A stretch of DNA of 39,213 nt from positions 1 to 39,213 of the forward strand of contig NZ_SLUB01000039.1 of assembly GCF_004799755.1 (NCBI RefSeq), read 5' to 3'. The notes under the pieces were generated by a model. The model ran no database searches. It was not told the origin of the DNA and saw only the letters and a list, made by a program, of their open reading frames with translations. The translations under genes and the position numbers were made by a program. This DNA is from Bacillus timonensis (lineage in GTDB: Bacteria; Bacillota; Bacilli; Bacillales; Bacillaceae_L). This document shows positions 18,122 to 27,766 of this stretch, in pieces (position 1 is the first letter of the stretch; each line of letters opens with the position of its first letter).

Positions 18122-19427
18122 ATCAATTAAAACAACCATATTAATCATCTTGGTGCTTTCAAGCATTGTTCTGACTTGGACTTTGTGGACTTATCAACCC
18201 CAATATAAGGACCTGCCAGCAGACGATTTAGTTGAGGAAGTAACGGAAAATGTTTCAAAGGAGACACCCTCGATTATTAAACCAAGTAAAGTTCTCTATC
18301 ACATTGAGGGCAGGCATTTTGGAACCTTTAGTGAGACAGAACTAAACCGAGTGATGAAAGCGATCAGGACCTGGGAGATTCAAGATGTTGAAAACATTAC
18401 ACATACTGTTCAAGAAGATGGTTTAGCGGACTTTTTGAGTCGAAATGAACATGTTGAAATTTTCTTCCCAGATTCCTTTCCTTTGCAACTATATAAATCA
18501 TTTTTAAAAATTAATGATAAAGAACATTCGTTGATTTCATTTGATCGATTTGTCATTGATGTCGATTCAGAGAATCGTGAAGAGGGCACCGTGTACTTTG
18601 TGTCAACAGGTGAAAACTTGGTATATGAGGGCCGGATTAATAGCAGGTTTACAGATGACTTTAGAAAAAGTTTCTATAATACGGCGACGAGATATCCTGA
18701 GCAAATTGAATATTCACTTTCAGAAACGAATTCGGTTTATTTGCCAAAGGATGAGACAGTTATAAATCGTCTTGATTATTTTACCGATACAATCAATGTC
18801 AAAACCTTTGTTGAACGCTTATTTACGGATTCCGACATTGTAAAAGGAGATAGACTTTCTACAGGAGAGGTTCATACAGATGGAACAAGACTTCTTAGAG
18901 TCTACAACAATGAGAAGTACATTGAATTCATTAATCCAACGAGAATGAGTGGAAATCAGTCAGATACGACAGATTTAATTCAGACAAGTATTGATTTTGT
19001 TAATGAACATGTGGGCTGGACAGATGACTACCGCTTTTTTAGCTGGAATAAAGAGAACCAAACGACAGTGTTTAAATTATATGTTAAAAACATTCCTGTC
19101 TTTAATCAAAATGGTCTAGTGGATATCACACAACAATGGGAAAATAATGAGATTGTGAAGTATGACCATCCATCGGTAAGCCTACAAATTGGTTTGCCTC
19201 CGAGCCCGACGAAACTTAAAAAGGGTGAATTGGTAATGGAGTCAATCACCTCTATGCGGAATTTTAATCCTGAGCTGCTTGAAAGTGTTTCAGTTGCATA
19301 TGAGTTAAAGGAGAATGAAAATAATTCCCAATTTGTTTCACTTCAACCGAATTGGTTCTATAGGTATAATGGAAATTGGGAAAAGGTCGCTGAGAATATA
19401 GGGGGTCGTGAAGATGGATTGGAGTAA
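18111..19427 (+). CDS. walH: WalH (YycH), negative regulator of WalK
   Basis: A 438-residue single-pass membrane protein: one helix near the N-terminus (TILIILVLSSIVLTWTLW) and a large extracytoplasmic part. With WalI it contacts WalK in the membrane and restrains it in B. subtilis (it activates in Staphylococcus aureus). ATG 18111 (MKYESIKTT) matches the usual family start and is nine bases from AGAGG; an upstream in-frame ATG at 18102 is less well spaced. The gene overlaps the end of walK by 11 bases and walI by 14, which implies tight coupling. Confidence 0.92.
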   Translation: MKYESIKTTILIILVLSSIVLTWTLWTYQPQYKDLPADDLVEEVTENVSKETPSIIKPSKVLYHIEGRHFGTFSETELNRVMKAIRTWEIQDVENITHTVQEDGLADFLSRNEHVEIFFPDSFPLQLYKSFLKINDKEHSLISFDRFVIDVDSENREEGTVYFVSTGENLVYEGRINSRFTDDFRKSFYNTATRYPEQIEYSLSETNSVYLPKDETVINRLDYFTDTINVKTFVERLFTDSDIVKGDRLSTGEVHTDGTRLLRVYNNEKYIEFINPTRMSGNQSDTTDLIQTSIDFVNEHVGWTDDYRFFSWNKENQTTVFKLYVKNIPVFNQNGLVDITQQWENNEIVKYDHPSVSLQIGLPPSPTKLKKGELVMESITSMRNFNPELLESVSVAYELKENENNSQFVSLQPNWFYRYNGNWEKVAENIGGREDGLE

Positions 19428-20190
19428 AACCAAGTCTGTATTTATCATTACCTTCCTGATTCTAAATATCTTTTTAGGGTATCAGCTTGTTCAGAAAAGG
19501 GATAATAGCCAACTCGATGCCATTGCGGAACGTACTATCGATGAGAAGCTAGCGGATGAAGAAATTACGTATGAAGCTTTGCCGAAGGAACCGAAGGAAT
19601 TAAGTTATATCAGTGGCAAGGTACAGATTTTTTCAGTGGACGATGTCAAAAAACTTAAAAACCAAGAGGTTAACATAGAAACCGCTGGGGTATTAAGGGG
19701 CAAACTTAGTGACCCTATTAAAATATCGTTAACAGACCAGGTGAAAATACATCAATTTGTGAAGGATCATTTGCTAGATGGTGAGAAGTATATCGTTTGG
19801 AGTGTGAATGAAGAGACAGGGACGATTGTTTTGGTTCAACAACATAACAATTACAAGATCTTTGATCCGTCTCTAAATATTAGTGGGGTTATTTACTTAT
19901 ATGTAAATGATGAACATGAAGTCGTATCCTATGAACAAACCTTAATTTCTGATTTTGAAGAGCATAAGTTAGAAGAGTTAATTTCGCCTATCAAAACCTT
20001 AGAAAATCTTTATGATAATTACCATATAAAATCAGGCAGCCATGTGTCTAAAGTGGAAATTGGGTATTACCCACTCGTTCCAAATTCTGAATCACAGCTA
20101 TTAGCACCGACGTGGCATGTTGTGATTGATGAGGAGATAGAAATTTACGTAAATGCCATTGAAGGTCAAATTCTTAATAAGACGGAGTGA
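19414..20190 (+). CDS. walI: WalI (YycI), partner of WalH
   Basis: A 258-residue protein with one N-terminal membrane helix (VFIITFLILNIFLGYQLV) and an extracytoplasmic YycI domain. It forms a complex with WalH and the WalK helices. ATG 19414 (MDWSKTKS) is chosen because it matches the family start and has AGGGGG at a usable distance; the GTG at 19408 is an alternative. It overlaps walH and ends six bases before the walJ start. Confidence 0.92.
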   Translation: MDWSKTKSVFIITFLILNIFLGYQLVQKRDNSQLDAIAERTIDEKLADEEITYEALPKEPKELSYISGKVQIFSVDDVKKLKNQEVNIETAGVLRGKLSDPIKISLTDQVKIHQFVKDHLLDGEKYIVWSVNEETGTIVLVQQHNNYKIFDPSLNISGVIYLYVNDEHEVVSYEQTLISDFEEHKLEELISPIKTLENLYDNYHIKSGSHVSKVEIGYYPLVPNSESQLLAPTWHVVIDEEIEIYVNAIEGQILNKTE

Positions 20191-20196
20191 ATGATT

Positions 20197-20991
20197 ATGG
20201 GGTTGCATTTTAGTGTGCTCGCAAGTGGGAGCACAGGAAATGCGTTCTATGTTGGGACAGACAAGCATTCCTTGCTTGTAGATGCAGGGTTAAGTGGGAA
20301 ACAACTAGAACTTTTATTTAAAGAAATCAAAAAAGAAATTAAGCATCTTTCAGGCATCCTTGTGACTCATGAGCATAATGACCACATAAAAGGGCTTGGT
20401 GTACTCGCAAGAAAGTACAAGCTTCCCATCTATGCGAATGAAAAGACATGGAAGGCAATGGAGCACAATATTGGAGAAATCCCGACAGAGCAAAAGTTCA
20501 TTTTTCAAATGGGGACGGTCAAGACATTTGGAAATATAGATGTTGAATCATTCGGTGTTTCCCATGATGCAGCCGAACCGATGTTTTACGTATTCCATCA
20601 TGAGGGGAAAAAGGTTGTTGTCATTACGGATACAGGCTATGTCAGTGATAGAATGAAGGGCACGATTGAAAATGCCGATGCCTATGTGTTCGAAAGCAAC
20701 CATGATGTGTCAATGCTTCAAATGGGTCATTATCCATGGAGCATCAAACGCCGTATTTTAAGCGATGTCGGGCACGTTTCAAATGAGGATGCAGCACTCG
20801 CAATGTCAGATGTAATTGGAGACCGCACGAAACGAATCTATTTGGCACATTTAAGTAAGGATAATAACTTAAAAGAATTAGCACGTATGTCAGTTAAGCA
20901 AACCCTGGAAAGCAAGGGGTATATGGTTGGAGAACAATTTGATCTGTATGATACCGATCCGAAAGTTCCAACGAAGCTTGCATATGTGTAA
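20197..20991 (+). CDS. walJ: WalJ (YycJ), metallo-beta-lactamase-fold exonuclease
   Basis: A 264-residue MBL-fold hydrolase, beginning [20 protein letters not shown]. The metal-binding HxHxDH motif appears as [12 protein letters not shown], with [16 protein letters not shown] and VFESNHD further on. YycJ relatives act as 5' exonucleases in DNA mismatch repair; despite the operon it is not a WalK regulator. ATG 20197 is six bases after GGAGTGA (which includes the walI stop) and matches the B. subtilis start; ATG 20191 abuts that site. Confidence 0.94.
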   Translation: MGLHFSVLASGSTGNAFYVGTDKHSLLVDAGLSGKQLELLFKEIKKEIKHLSGILVTHEHNDHIKGLGVLARKYKLPIYANEKTWKAMEHNIGEIPTEQKFIFQMGTVKTFGNIDVESFGVSHDAAEPMFYVFHHEGKKVVVITDTGYVSDRMKGTIENADAYVFESNHDVSMLQMGHYPWSIKRRILSDVGHVSNEDAALAMSDVIGDRTKRIYLAHLSKDNNLKELARMSVKQTLESKGYMVGEQFDLYDTDPKVPTKLAYV

Positions 20992-21033
20992 TGAAAATAG
21001 CCCAAGGATTTATGCTAAGGCGCATTGGAATAG

Positions 21034-21067
21034 AAGCTCATTTGATTTTGATCAGATGGGCTTTTTG
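21034..21067 (+). terminator. Terminator after walJ
   Basis: AAGCTCAT..TGAT pairs with ATCA..ATGGGCTT (one mismatch, one wobble), then TTTTT. Confidence 0.75.
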
Positions 21068-21135
21068 TTTTGGAAAAAACTTGCCGTACCCATAATTTTC
21101 TAGTAACTTGAAACTAGGATGAAAGTGGGGATGAT

Positions 21136-22218
21136 ATGAAAGCTTTTGTTTTGCGGACAGCGGGTATAATGGTGCTTTGGGCGTTATTTTTTATTCATGA
21201 AAAGTCAGTCCCATCCGCGTATTCAATTATGATTTGTGCGGCAGTCCTGACATTCTATTTTTTTCTAAAGATTTCACCTAATCCAGTTTATTTATATGGG
21301 GGAATAACGGGACTTCTATTGATGCTTGGGGTTGTTGAAGGAGGAAACTCATTTACCTACATATTATGGATGTATGTTGTCATGTTAGCAGCAAATCAGT
21401 TAGAAAGTAAACTATTTAAATGGTTCGGGGCTATAACGGTAGTGGCTTTATTGGGCTTGTTTTTTTTAATGGAAATGGACTTATTCGTGTATGTTTTTAT
21501 ACTCTTATTCTATCTTCTTACGCTTCAGGTTAATGAATTGTGGACTAAGCGGGAGGAACAGCAAAGCCTATATGAAGAATTGCTTGGGGAATATCGAAAG
21601 GTAAAAAGGGTCGCTCTAGTTACAGAGGAGGAAGCGCGCTATCAGGAAAGGACCAAGATTGCAAGGGACATTCATGATTCGGTTGGGCATAAGCTTACAG
21701 CACTACTTATGCAGTTAGAGATTCTTTCAATCCAACAAGGTCCAGAACATTACAATGAGTTAAAGGAATTGGCAAAAGAAAGTTTAGAAGAAACCCGATT
21801 TGCCGTTAGAACCTTAAAAGACAGGGAGCATGAAGGAATTGCAACAATTTTGCAGTTGATTAAAAAGCTAGAGGCAGAAAGTCATATCATGGTTCAGTTT
21901 ACAACAAAGCAAGGTATTCTTTCAGAGCGACTCACGAATCAACAAAGTGTAGTGCTCTATCGTGTGATACAGGAAGGACTAACAAATGCCATGCGACACG
22001 CTCACTCGCGTGAAGTTCAGGTGGTACTAGGAAAAACAGCAGACGGACATATGGAGTTTGTCGTTAAAAATCGAATTTATAAAAAGGAACCATTTCAAGA
22101 GGGATTTGGGCTATCAAATATGCGAAAACGTGTTGAGGAATTAGATGGAATACTAACAGTCTATCAAACGGATGAACAGTTTGTGATCAAAGGAATATTA
22201 CCGTTGGAGAAACTGTAA
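21136..22218 (+). CDS. LnrJ-like sensor histidine kinase (HisKA_3 type)
   Basis: A 360-residue kinase with about five N-terminal membrane helices (residues 5-135), a short coiled coil, a HisKA_3 dimerisation domain with H180 in ARDIHDSVGHKLTALLMQLE, and an ATPase domain with NAMRHAHS and GFGLSNMRKRVEELDG. It is followed after 16 bases by a LuxR-type regulator and then a three-gene ABC-2 exporter, the same order as B. subtilis lnrJKLMN (yfiJKLMN), where the set senses and resists linearmycins and other polyenes. The ligand here is inferred. A weak TTGCCG-17-TAACTT promoter is at 21081-21109. Confidence 0.75.
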   Translation: MKAFVLRTAGIMVLWALFFIHEKSVPSAYSIMICAAVLTFYFFLKISPNPVYLYGGITGLLLMLGVVEGGNSFTYILWMYVVMLAANQLESKLFKWFGAITVVALLGLFFLMEMDLFVYVFILLFYLLTLQVNELWTKREEQQSLYEELLGEYRKVKRVALVTEEEARYQERTKIARDIHDSVGHKLTALLMQLEILSIQQGPEHYNELKELAKESLEETRFAVRTLKDREHEGIATILQLIKKLEAESHIMVQFTTKQGILSERLTNQQSVVLYRVIQEGLTNAMRHAHSREVQVVLGKTADGHMEFVVKNRIYKKEPFQEGFGLSNMRKRVEELDGILTVYQTDEQFVIKGILPLEKL

Positions 22219-22234
22219 AGGCGGGGAAATAAAC

Positions 22235-22864
22235 ATGTTGAATGTGTTGATTGTAGAGGACCAATCGATTGTGAGACAAGGCTTGAAGCTGATGCTACAA
22301 CAGGACGAGCAAATACGGGTAGTAGCAGAAGCTGAAAATGGGGAAGAGGCCATCAACAAGATGGAGAGCCATGTTATTGATGTTGTGCTAATGGATATCC
22401 GTATGCCGGTTATGAATGGCCTTGAAGCGACGAGAAAGATTAAGGAATGTTGGCCAAATGTGAAGATTTTAATCCTCACGACTTTTAATGATGATGAATA
22501 TGCAATCCAGGCATTAAAATATGGTGCCAATGCATTTCTATTAAAAACATCAGATCAACAGACATTGATTCATGCTGTTCATAGCTGTTTTCAAGGGGGA
22601 CTGCCGATTCATGAAGAGGTCGTGGCAAAGGTCATGCCGAGATTATTACATAAAGTGGAGAAAAAGCTTGAATTGCCTTTGTCCGCCCGGGAGTTGGATA
22701 TTACAAGATTAGTAGGGGAAGGAAAGACAAATAAAGAAATCGCAGATCAATTATACTTATCGATTGGTACGGTAAAAAACCATATTACACAGATTTTGCA
22801 AAAGTTAGAGCTTCGGGACCGGACGCAGTTAGCGATTTTTGCTGTAAAAAATGATATTACGTAA
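22235..22864 (+). CDS. LnrK-like response regulator (NarL/LuxR family)
   Basis: A 209-residue regulator. Receiver domain with D54 in VVLMDIRMPVMNG and the KTSDQ switch lysine; C-terminal LuxR helix-turn-helix: LSARELDITRLVGEGKTNKEIADQLYLSIGTVKNHI in two helices. It is the expected partner of the preceding kinase (16-base gap). A terminator-like hairpin and a perfect inverted repeat follow it, which suggests that it regulates the downstream exporter genes from their own promoter. Confidence 0.85.
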   Translation: MLNVLIVEDQSIVRQGLKLMLQQDEQIRVVAEAENGEEAINKMESHVIDVVLMDIRMPVMNGLEATRKIKECWPNVKILILTTFNDDEYAIQALKYGANAFLLKTSDQQTLIHAVHSCFQGGLPIHEEVVAKVMPRLLHKVEKKLELPLSARELDITRLVGEGKTNKEIADQLYLSIGTVKNHITQILQKLELRDRTQLAIFAVKNDIT

Positions 22865-22884
22865 GACTTAAGGGGTGTCCAAAC

Positions 22885-22904
22885 AAAAGGGTCAGCCCTT
22901 TTTT
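22885..22904 (+). terminator. Terminator between regulator and ABC genes
   Basis: AAAAGGG, TCAG loop, CCCTTTTTT. It would separate the two-component genes from the ABC genes as two transcription units. Confidence 0.7.
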
Positions 22905-22913
22905 AATGGAAAT

Positions 22914-22937
22914 ATGACTCAAGTCATGTTTTTTACA
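22914..22937 (+). promoter_or_regulatory. Inverted repeat and possible -35 ahead of the ABC exporter
   Basis: ATGACTCAAGTCAT (22914-22927) has exact ATGACT / AGTCAT arms around CA. TTTACA (22932-22937) follows, with GATAGT 16 bases further on as a weak -10. The placement fits an activator site for the adjacent LuxR-type regulator. Confidence 0.5.
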
Positions 22938-23011
22938 TAAACAAGTGACTGGAGATAGTGCTGTATAGAGAAAGTAAAGTCTATGATGGAAGTATAAAGG
23001 AGGCTGACGGG

Positions 23012-23944
23012 ATGTTAGAGATTATTGATTTATCGAAGAAATACAAACAAAAATTTGCGGCACAAGGGATAAATATGTTTTTGGAGAAGGGCGAGATTAT
23101 CGGGCTACTAGGTCCAAATGGTGCAGGGAAATCGACGACAATTTCGATGTTGTCATCATTGGTTGTTCCGACTTCTGGGGATGTACGGTTAATGAACGAA
23201 AGCACGATCAAACATCCACAGAATATCCGTAAAATTTTAGGAGTGGTTCCACAGGAAATTGCCCTTTATACGGATTTATCAGCGGAAGAAAATTTGCGTT
23301 TTTTTGGAGAGATATATCGATTAAAGGGTGCTGAGTTGAAGCAGCGAATCGAAGAGGTATTGGAGCAAATTGGCTTAACCGATCGAAGAAAGGATCTCGT
23401 AAAGACCTTTTCGGGTGGTATGAAAAGAAGGCTAAATATTGGAGTGGCCCTGTTGCATAATCCAGACATCATCATTATGGATGAGCCGACGGTTGGGATT
23501 GACCCACAATCGCGAAACTATATTCTTGAAACAGTAAAGCGGCTGAACAAAGAACGGGGAATGACCGTTTTATATACGAGTCATTACATGGAGGAAGTCG
23601 AGTTCTTATGTGACCGGATTTATATTATGGATAAAGGTCATATTATTGCATCTGGTACAAAGGAAGAGTTAAAGAATATTTTATCCTCTGAAAATACGAT
23701 TTCTATTAAGGTAGAACGGGCAAATGTGGAATTTATTCAATTGCTTGAAGCAGATTCGACCGTTCGTCAAGTAAAGGTGCAGGATCGTGATGTTACGGTT
23801 ATTGTTCCAAAGGAGTATAACCTGTTCCAAAAAATCTCCCAATTCGCTGAAGAATCGGGGACAGCACTAATTTCAGTTGAAGTAAAAGCACCGACACTTG
23901 AAGATGTCTTTCTGCATCTGACAGGTAGAGCGCTCAGAGACTAG
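23012..23944 (+). CDS. LnrL-like ABC exporter ATPase
   Basis: A 310-residue ATP-binding subunit. Walker A GPNGAGKST, Q-loop VPQEIALYTDL, signature FSGGMKRRLNIG, Walker B IIIMDEPTVGID and the H-loop YTSHYMEE are all intact. The C-terminal 80 residues form the tail domain usual for DrrA-type drug and antibiotic exporters. ATG 23012 has AAAGGAGG seven bases upstream; the longer frame from GTG 22958 has no such site. It powers the two permeases that follow. Confidence 0.93.
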   Translation: MLEIIDLSKKYKQKFAAQGINMFLEKGEIIGLLGPNGAGKSTTISMLSSLVVPTSGDVRLMNESTIKHPQNIRKILGVVPQEIALYTDLSAEENLRFFGEIYRLKGAELKQRIEEVLEQIGLTDRRKDLVKTFSGGMKRRLNIGVALLHNPDIIIMDEPTVGIDPQSRNYILETVKRLNKERGMTVLYTSHYMEEVEFLCDRIYIMDKGHIIASGTKEELKNILSSENTISIKVERANVEFIQLLEADSTVRQVKVQDRDVTVIVPKEYNLFQKISQFAEESGTALISVEVKAPTLEDVFLHLTGRALRD

Positions 23945-23955
23945 GGGGTGAAGCG

Positions 23956-25215
23956 ATGATTATTCCATTTATAAAAAAAGATCTATTAGTGTTGCTACGG
24001 AATCCACAGGAACTACTCGTTTTAGTTCTAATGCCACTCATCCTTATTGCCATTCTTGGCTTTGCTTTAGGTGGGGTTATGGCAGGTGATACAACATCTA
24101 TTTCAGCTAAGGTCGCTTTCATTGACCATAGTGATGAACAAAAGGACATCGATAATTTTGTCCACAAAGTAAAGGCAAAAGGAATGCTACAGGAGGCAGA
24201 AACGGCATTAATTCAGGGAGCGGATCAGCTACGCCCTATTCAGATTTTGCTGGAGGAAGTGTTTGGGAGTAAGGAATTAAAAGAAATTGTCGAGCTTGAG
24301 CAAGTGAAGCCCGAGCAATTGGATGAACTTAAAAAAGATGACCAGTATTCAGCTGTCATTGAGATACCTGAGAATTATACATTTGAAGTTCTTTCTTCCG
24401 CATTACTTGATGAGCCTGCTACAGCAACAATTAAACTTTATAAAAATGAAGGAAAAGAGATATCTCCAAAAGTAGTGGAGGATGTACTAGTAAATTTTCA
24501 AAAGCAAATGACTTCTATGACTGTCGTTGGTAAAGCGGGAATCCAGTTAGAAGCAGTTGGAAGTGCAAAGGTAGGAGATATTGAAACGGTATCAGAACGA
24601 GAGCCAATCAACTCCCTGCAATACTATTCCGTCGGCATGAGTGTAATGTTTATTATGTTTATTGCTTCTCATTTAGGTTCATTTGCCTACCGAGAAAAGC
24701 AGTTGCAGGTCTATAATCGAATTATTTTATCCAATACATCAAGATGGTCATATTTGGGAGGCATCTTTCTCTCGGTTATGGTTATTTCGATTGTTCAGCA
24801 AGCGATTTTATACGGAGTTACTTCTCTGATATTTAATGTGGTTTGGAAGGATCTTGTCGGGTTTTTCCTAGTTAATTTATCATTAAGCTTTGCCATTGGT
24901 GGTGTAGGGGCATTGTTGACTGCATTAAATTTCCGAATTGACTCAGAAGGTGTGTCAAACTTTTTTGGGAATGTAATAGTTGCTATTTTTGCCTTTTTAG
25001 GTGGTAGTTTTACGCCAATTGGTGAAACTTCACCGTTCATCGGGATATTGGGCAATTTCACGCCGAATGGTGCAGGGATGACTGCCTTATTGCAATTGCT
25101 GCAAGGAGTAGAGCTTTCGGAGATTGATCATCATATCTTTTATTTGATTGGATTTGGTTTAGTAATGTTAACAGCGGCTGTTTTTAGTTTTCCGAAAAGA
25201 GGTGATGCTATATGA
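23956..25215 (+). CDS. LnrM-like ABC-2 permease
   Basis: A 419-residue ABC-2 type permease: one N-terminal helix (residues about 18-42), a large extracytoplasmic domain of roughly 180 residues, then five helices from about residue 225. The end overlaps the next permease by four bases (ATGA), so the pair is coupled and probably forms a heterodimer. Resemblance to LnrM rests on length, topology and neighbours. Confidence 0.82.
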   Translation: MIIPFIKKDLLVLLRNPQELLVLVLMPLILIAILGFALGGVMAGDTTSISAKVAFIDHSDEQKDIDNFVHKVKAKGMLQEAETALIQGADQLRPIQILLEEVFGSKELKEIVELEQVKPEQLDELKKDDQYSAVIEIPENYTFEVLSSALLDEPATATIKLYKNEGKEISPKVVEDVLVNFQKQMTSMTVVGKAGIQLEAVGSAKVGDIETVSEREPINSLQYYSVGMSVMFIMFIASHLGSFAYREKQLQVYNRIILSNTSRWSYLGGIFLSVMVISIVQQAILYGVTSLIFNVVWKDLVGFFLVNLSLSFAIGGVGALLTALNFRIDSEGVSNFFGNVIVAIFAFLGGSFTPIGETSPFIGILGNFTPNGAGMTALLQLLQGVELSEIDHHIFYLIGFGLVMLTAAVFSFPKRGDAI

Positions 25216-26327
25216 TAAGTATTTTACAGGCAAAGTTTAAATTATTTTTGAGAAAGCCAATGCTTATGATTGGCATGACCGTGATGAGTATTGTATTCGC
25301 CTTATTATTAGGTGCTGCAAATTATACAAATATCAATATACCCGTTTATACAGATATTGAAAACATAGAGGAAACGACGCTCTGGAAGGATTTAACACAG
25401 TCGCAAAGTTTTGAGTTTAAACCAGTTACGGAAGACGAAGCTAAGAAAATGGTCAGTGAAGGTGATGCTGAGGCTGCGGTGAAGCTAGAGGAGGACTCCT
25501 ACACAATTGTTGTTGTGACAAAGACGTCGTCTAACCTTCATTTATTAGAAAGCTATCTTCAGACCTTTTATGGGGACCTTTTACTGGAAGATAAAATTAA
25601 AGAGGCAACCGCTGCAAGTGGTCAGATCGATTCCAATGCCGTTTTAGATGAATTAAAAGAAAAGGAAGAGAATCCATTATTCAAGATTCAGGCTGCTTCT
25701 TTCCGTGGTGATGATGCCGTGATTATTGATAACCAGCTACAGACGATTTTTGGATTTACCTTATTCTTTGTCATTTATACGATCTCCTATAATGTCCACA
25801 ACATTTTACAGGAAAGAATGTGGGGAGTCTGGGACCGGATGATTTTATCCCCATTAAAAAAATGGCAGATGTACGCGGGCAACTTAGTGTATAGCTTCCT
25901 CATGGGATACGTTCAGGTTGCTCTTATCTTTTTCGTGTTCCGCTATGGGGTTGGGGTGGACTTTTACGGGGGATTCGGAAAAACATTAATTGTGTTAATC
26001 CCATATGTGTTCTCAATTGTTGCGTTGGCGCTGTTTTTAGTCAGTGTAGTAAAAAGTACGCAGCAATTCAATGCGATTATTTCACTGATATCGGTCTCTT
26101 TATCAATGCTTGGTGGTGCATATTGGCCATTGGAAATTGTTAGCTCAGACTTTTTATTGATGGTATCTGATTTTGTGCCAATTAAACATGCGATGGAAGG
26201 ATTAAAAGCAGCTACCATTTATGGAGCACCAATTAGTGAATTACTCTATCCAATCAGTATTCTGACTTTAATGGGAGTGGTGCTAATCGGAATCGGAATA
26301 AATGTGATGGAACGAAAAAACGTATAA
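25212..26327 (+). CDS. LnrN-like ABC-2 permease
   Basis: A 371-residue permease with the same plan as its neighbour: helix 1 (about 15-38), an extracytoplasmic domain to about 175, then five or six helices. NNILQERMWGVWDRMILSPL-type coupling sequence (seen as LQERMWGVWDRMILSPLKKW) sits before the third helix and is typical of ABC-2 drug exporters. Last gene of the exporter set, followed by a terminator. Confidence 0.82.
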   Translation: MISILQAKFKLFLRKPMLMIGMTVMSIVFALLLGAANYTNINIPVYTDIENIEETTLWKDLTQSQSFEFKPVTEDEAKKMVSEGDAEAAVKLEEDSYTIVVVTKTSSNLHLLESYLQTFYGDLLLEDKIKEATAASGQIDSNAVLDELKEKEENPLFKIQAASFRGDDAVIIDNQLQTIFGFTLFFVIYTISYNVHNILQERMWGVWDRMILSPLKKWQMYAGNLVYSFLMGYVQVALIFFVFRYGVGVDFYGGFGKTLIVLIPYVFSIVALALFLVSVVKSTQQFNAIISLISVSLSMLGGAYWPLEIVSSDFLLMVSDFVPIKHAMEGLKAATIYGAPISELLYPISILTLMGVVLIGIGINVMERKNV

Positions 26328-26339
26328 TCTTGGATTTGG

Positions 26340-26373
26340 AAAAGGTAGGGGTGATTAGCTCCTGCCTTTTCTT
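26340..26373 (+). terminator. Terminator after the ABC exporter
   Basis: AAAAGGTAGGGG / CTCCTGCCTTTT with two wobble pairs, then a pyrimidine-rich tail. Confidence 0.7.
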
Positions 26374-26453
26374 CGTCTAGAGCACGGTCATGATTTACAT
26401 AAAATATGGGTAAAATTGAAGATAAACGATCTTTTTAAAGGAGAATTGGCGGT

Positions 26454-27689
26454 ATGGGGTATTATGATCAAGATTATGTAAATCAGAGATCCAAACGAAG
26501 AGGTCGCGGCGGCTGGTTTTTTTCAGCATTAATGGGAGCCGTCATTGGAGCGTTGCTTGTTATTGTTTTATTACCGACATTATCTAAGTTTCATTTACTT
26601 CCATACGAGGAGAATGCTACTACTCCCGATGAGGTAAACGGACTAGATGATGTGGAGAAAAAAGCACCGGCAACAGGAGAGAGTGTACAGCAGACAATTA
26701 ACGTTAACGTGACGTCTGAAATCACTGATGCTGTGAATCGGGTAAATGAAGCTGTCGTAGGAATTGTTAATCTTCAGCAAACGAATTTTTGGTCGGAGGA
26801 GTCTACTGCAGCAGGTACAGGCTCAGGAGTTGTCTATAAAAAAGGAAATGGCAAGGCATTTATTGTTACAAATCACCATGTCATTGAAGGGGCTTCGGAT
26901 ATAGAGGTTAGCTTAAGTGATGGCTCAAGGGTGAAGGGACAATTACTTGGGAGTGATATTTGGACGGATTTGGCGGTCATTGAAATTGACGGGAGTCATG
27001 TAGAAAAGGTTGCTCAATTTGGGAACTCCGATACTATTAATCTGGGGGAGCCGGTCATTGCCATTGGAAACCCATTGGGACTTGAATTTTCCGGGTCCGT
27101 TACACAAGGCATTATTTCTGGCTTAAATCGGACGATTCCAGTTGATATTAATCAGGATGGAGTGCCAGATTGGAATGCCGATGTCATGCAAACAGATGCG
27201 GCAATTAATCCAGGGAATAGCGGAGGGGCCCTTGTGAACATCAAGGGTGAAGTCATTGGAATCAATTCAATGAAAATTGCACAGGAAGCGGTTGAAGGAA
27301 TTGGTCTATCGATTCCGATTACAAGTGCAAAGCCCATTATTGAGGATCTTGAACTATACGGTGAGGTGAAACGACCATTTATGGGAGTGGGACAACTTCG
27401 GTCACTAAGTGAAATTTCCTCCTACCATCGTGGACAAACCTTACATCTACCAAATGAGGTAACAGAAGGAGTAGCTATTTTAGAAGTGTTACGAAATACA
27501 CCGGCATCGAAAGCGGGATTGCGCGAGCTTGATGTTATTGTAGAACTAGATGGTGACAAAATTACATCGGTGGTAGAACTAAGAAAGCATTTATATAAAA
27601 AATCAGTAGGCGACAAAATGGAGGTCACCTTTTATCGAGCGGGCGAAAAGCAAAAGGTGACCATCCAATTGGCTAGAGAATCAATGTAG
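26454..27689 (+). CDS. htrA: HtrA-type membrane-anchored serine protease
   Basis: A 411-residue S1C protease (YycK/HtrC position in B. subtilis). A basic cytoplasmic tip (SKRRGRGGW) and one membrane helix (about 25-45) anchor it outside the cell. The triad is H142 (NHHVIEG), D172 (TDLAVIEI) and S256 (PGNSGGAL). A single PDZ domain covers the last 100 residues (GVAILEVLRNTPASKAGLRELDVI). It degrades misfolded exported proteins. In B. subtilis it directly follows walJ; here five exporter genes intervene. Confidence 0.95.
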   Translation: MGYYDQDYVNQRSKRRGRGGWFFSALMGAVIGALLVIVLLPTLSKFHLLPYEENATTPDEVNGLDDVEKKAPATGESVQQTINVNVTSEITDAVNRVNEAVVGIVNLQQTNFWSEESTAAGTGSGVVYKKGNGKAFIVTNHHVIEGASDIEVSLSDGSRVKGQLLGSDIWTDLAVIEIDGSHVEKVAQFGNSDTINLGEPVIAIGNPLGLEFSGSVTQGIISGLNRTIPVDINQDGVPDWNADVMQTDAAINPGNSGGALVNIKGEVIGINSMKIAQEAVEGIGLSIPITSAKPIIEDLELYGEVKRPFMGVGQLRSLSEISSYHRGQTLHLPNEVTEGVAILEVLRNTPASKAGLRELDVIVELDGDKITSVVELRKHLYKKSVGDKMEVTFYRAGEKQKVTIQLARESM

Positions 27690-27693
27690 GTCC

Positions 27694-27726
27694 AAAACAG
27701 GAGAGTGAGAATTCTCCTGTTTTTTT
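27694..27726 (+). terminator. Terminator after htrA
   Basis: AAAACAGGAGA / TCTCCTGTTTT with an eight-base loop and a T run. Confidence 0.92.
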
Positions 27727-27766
27727 ATGGACAAAATAATGTGCTAAAATGGGTAAGATAAGAACA

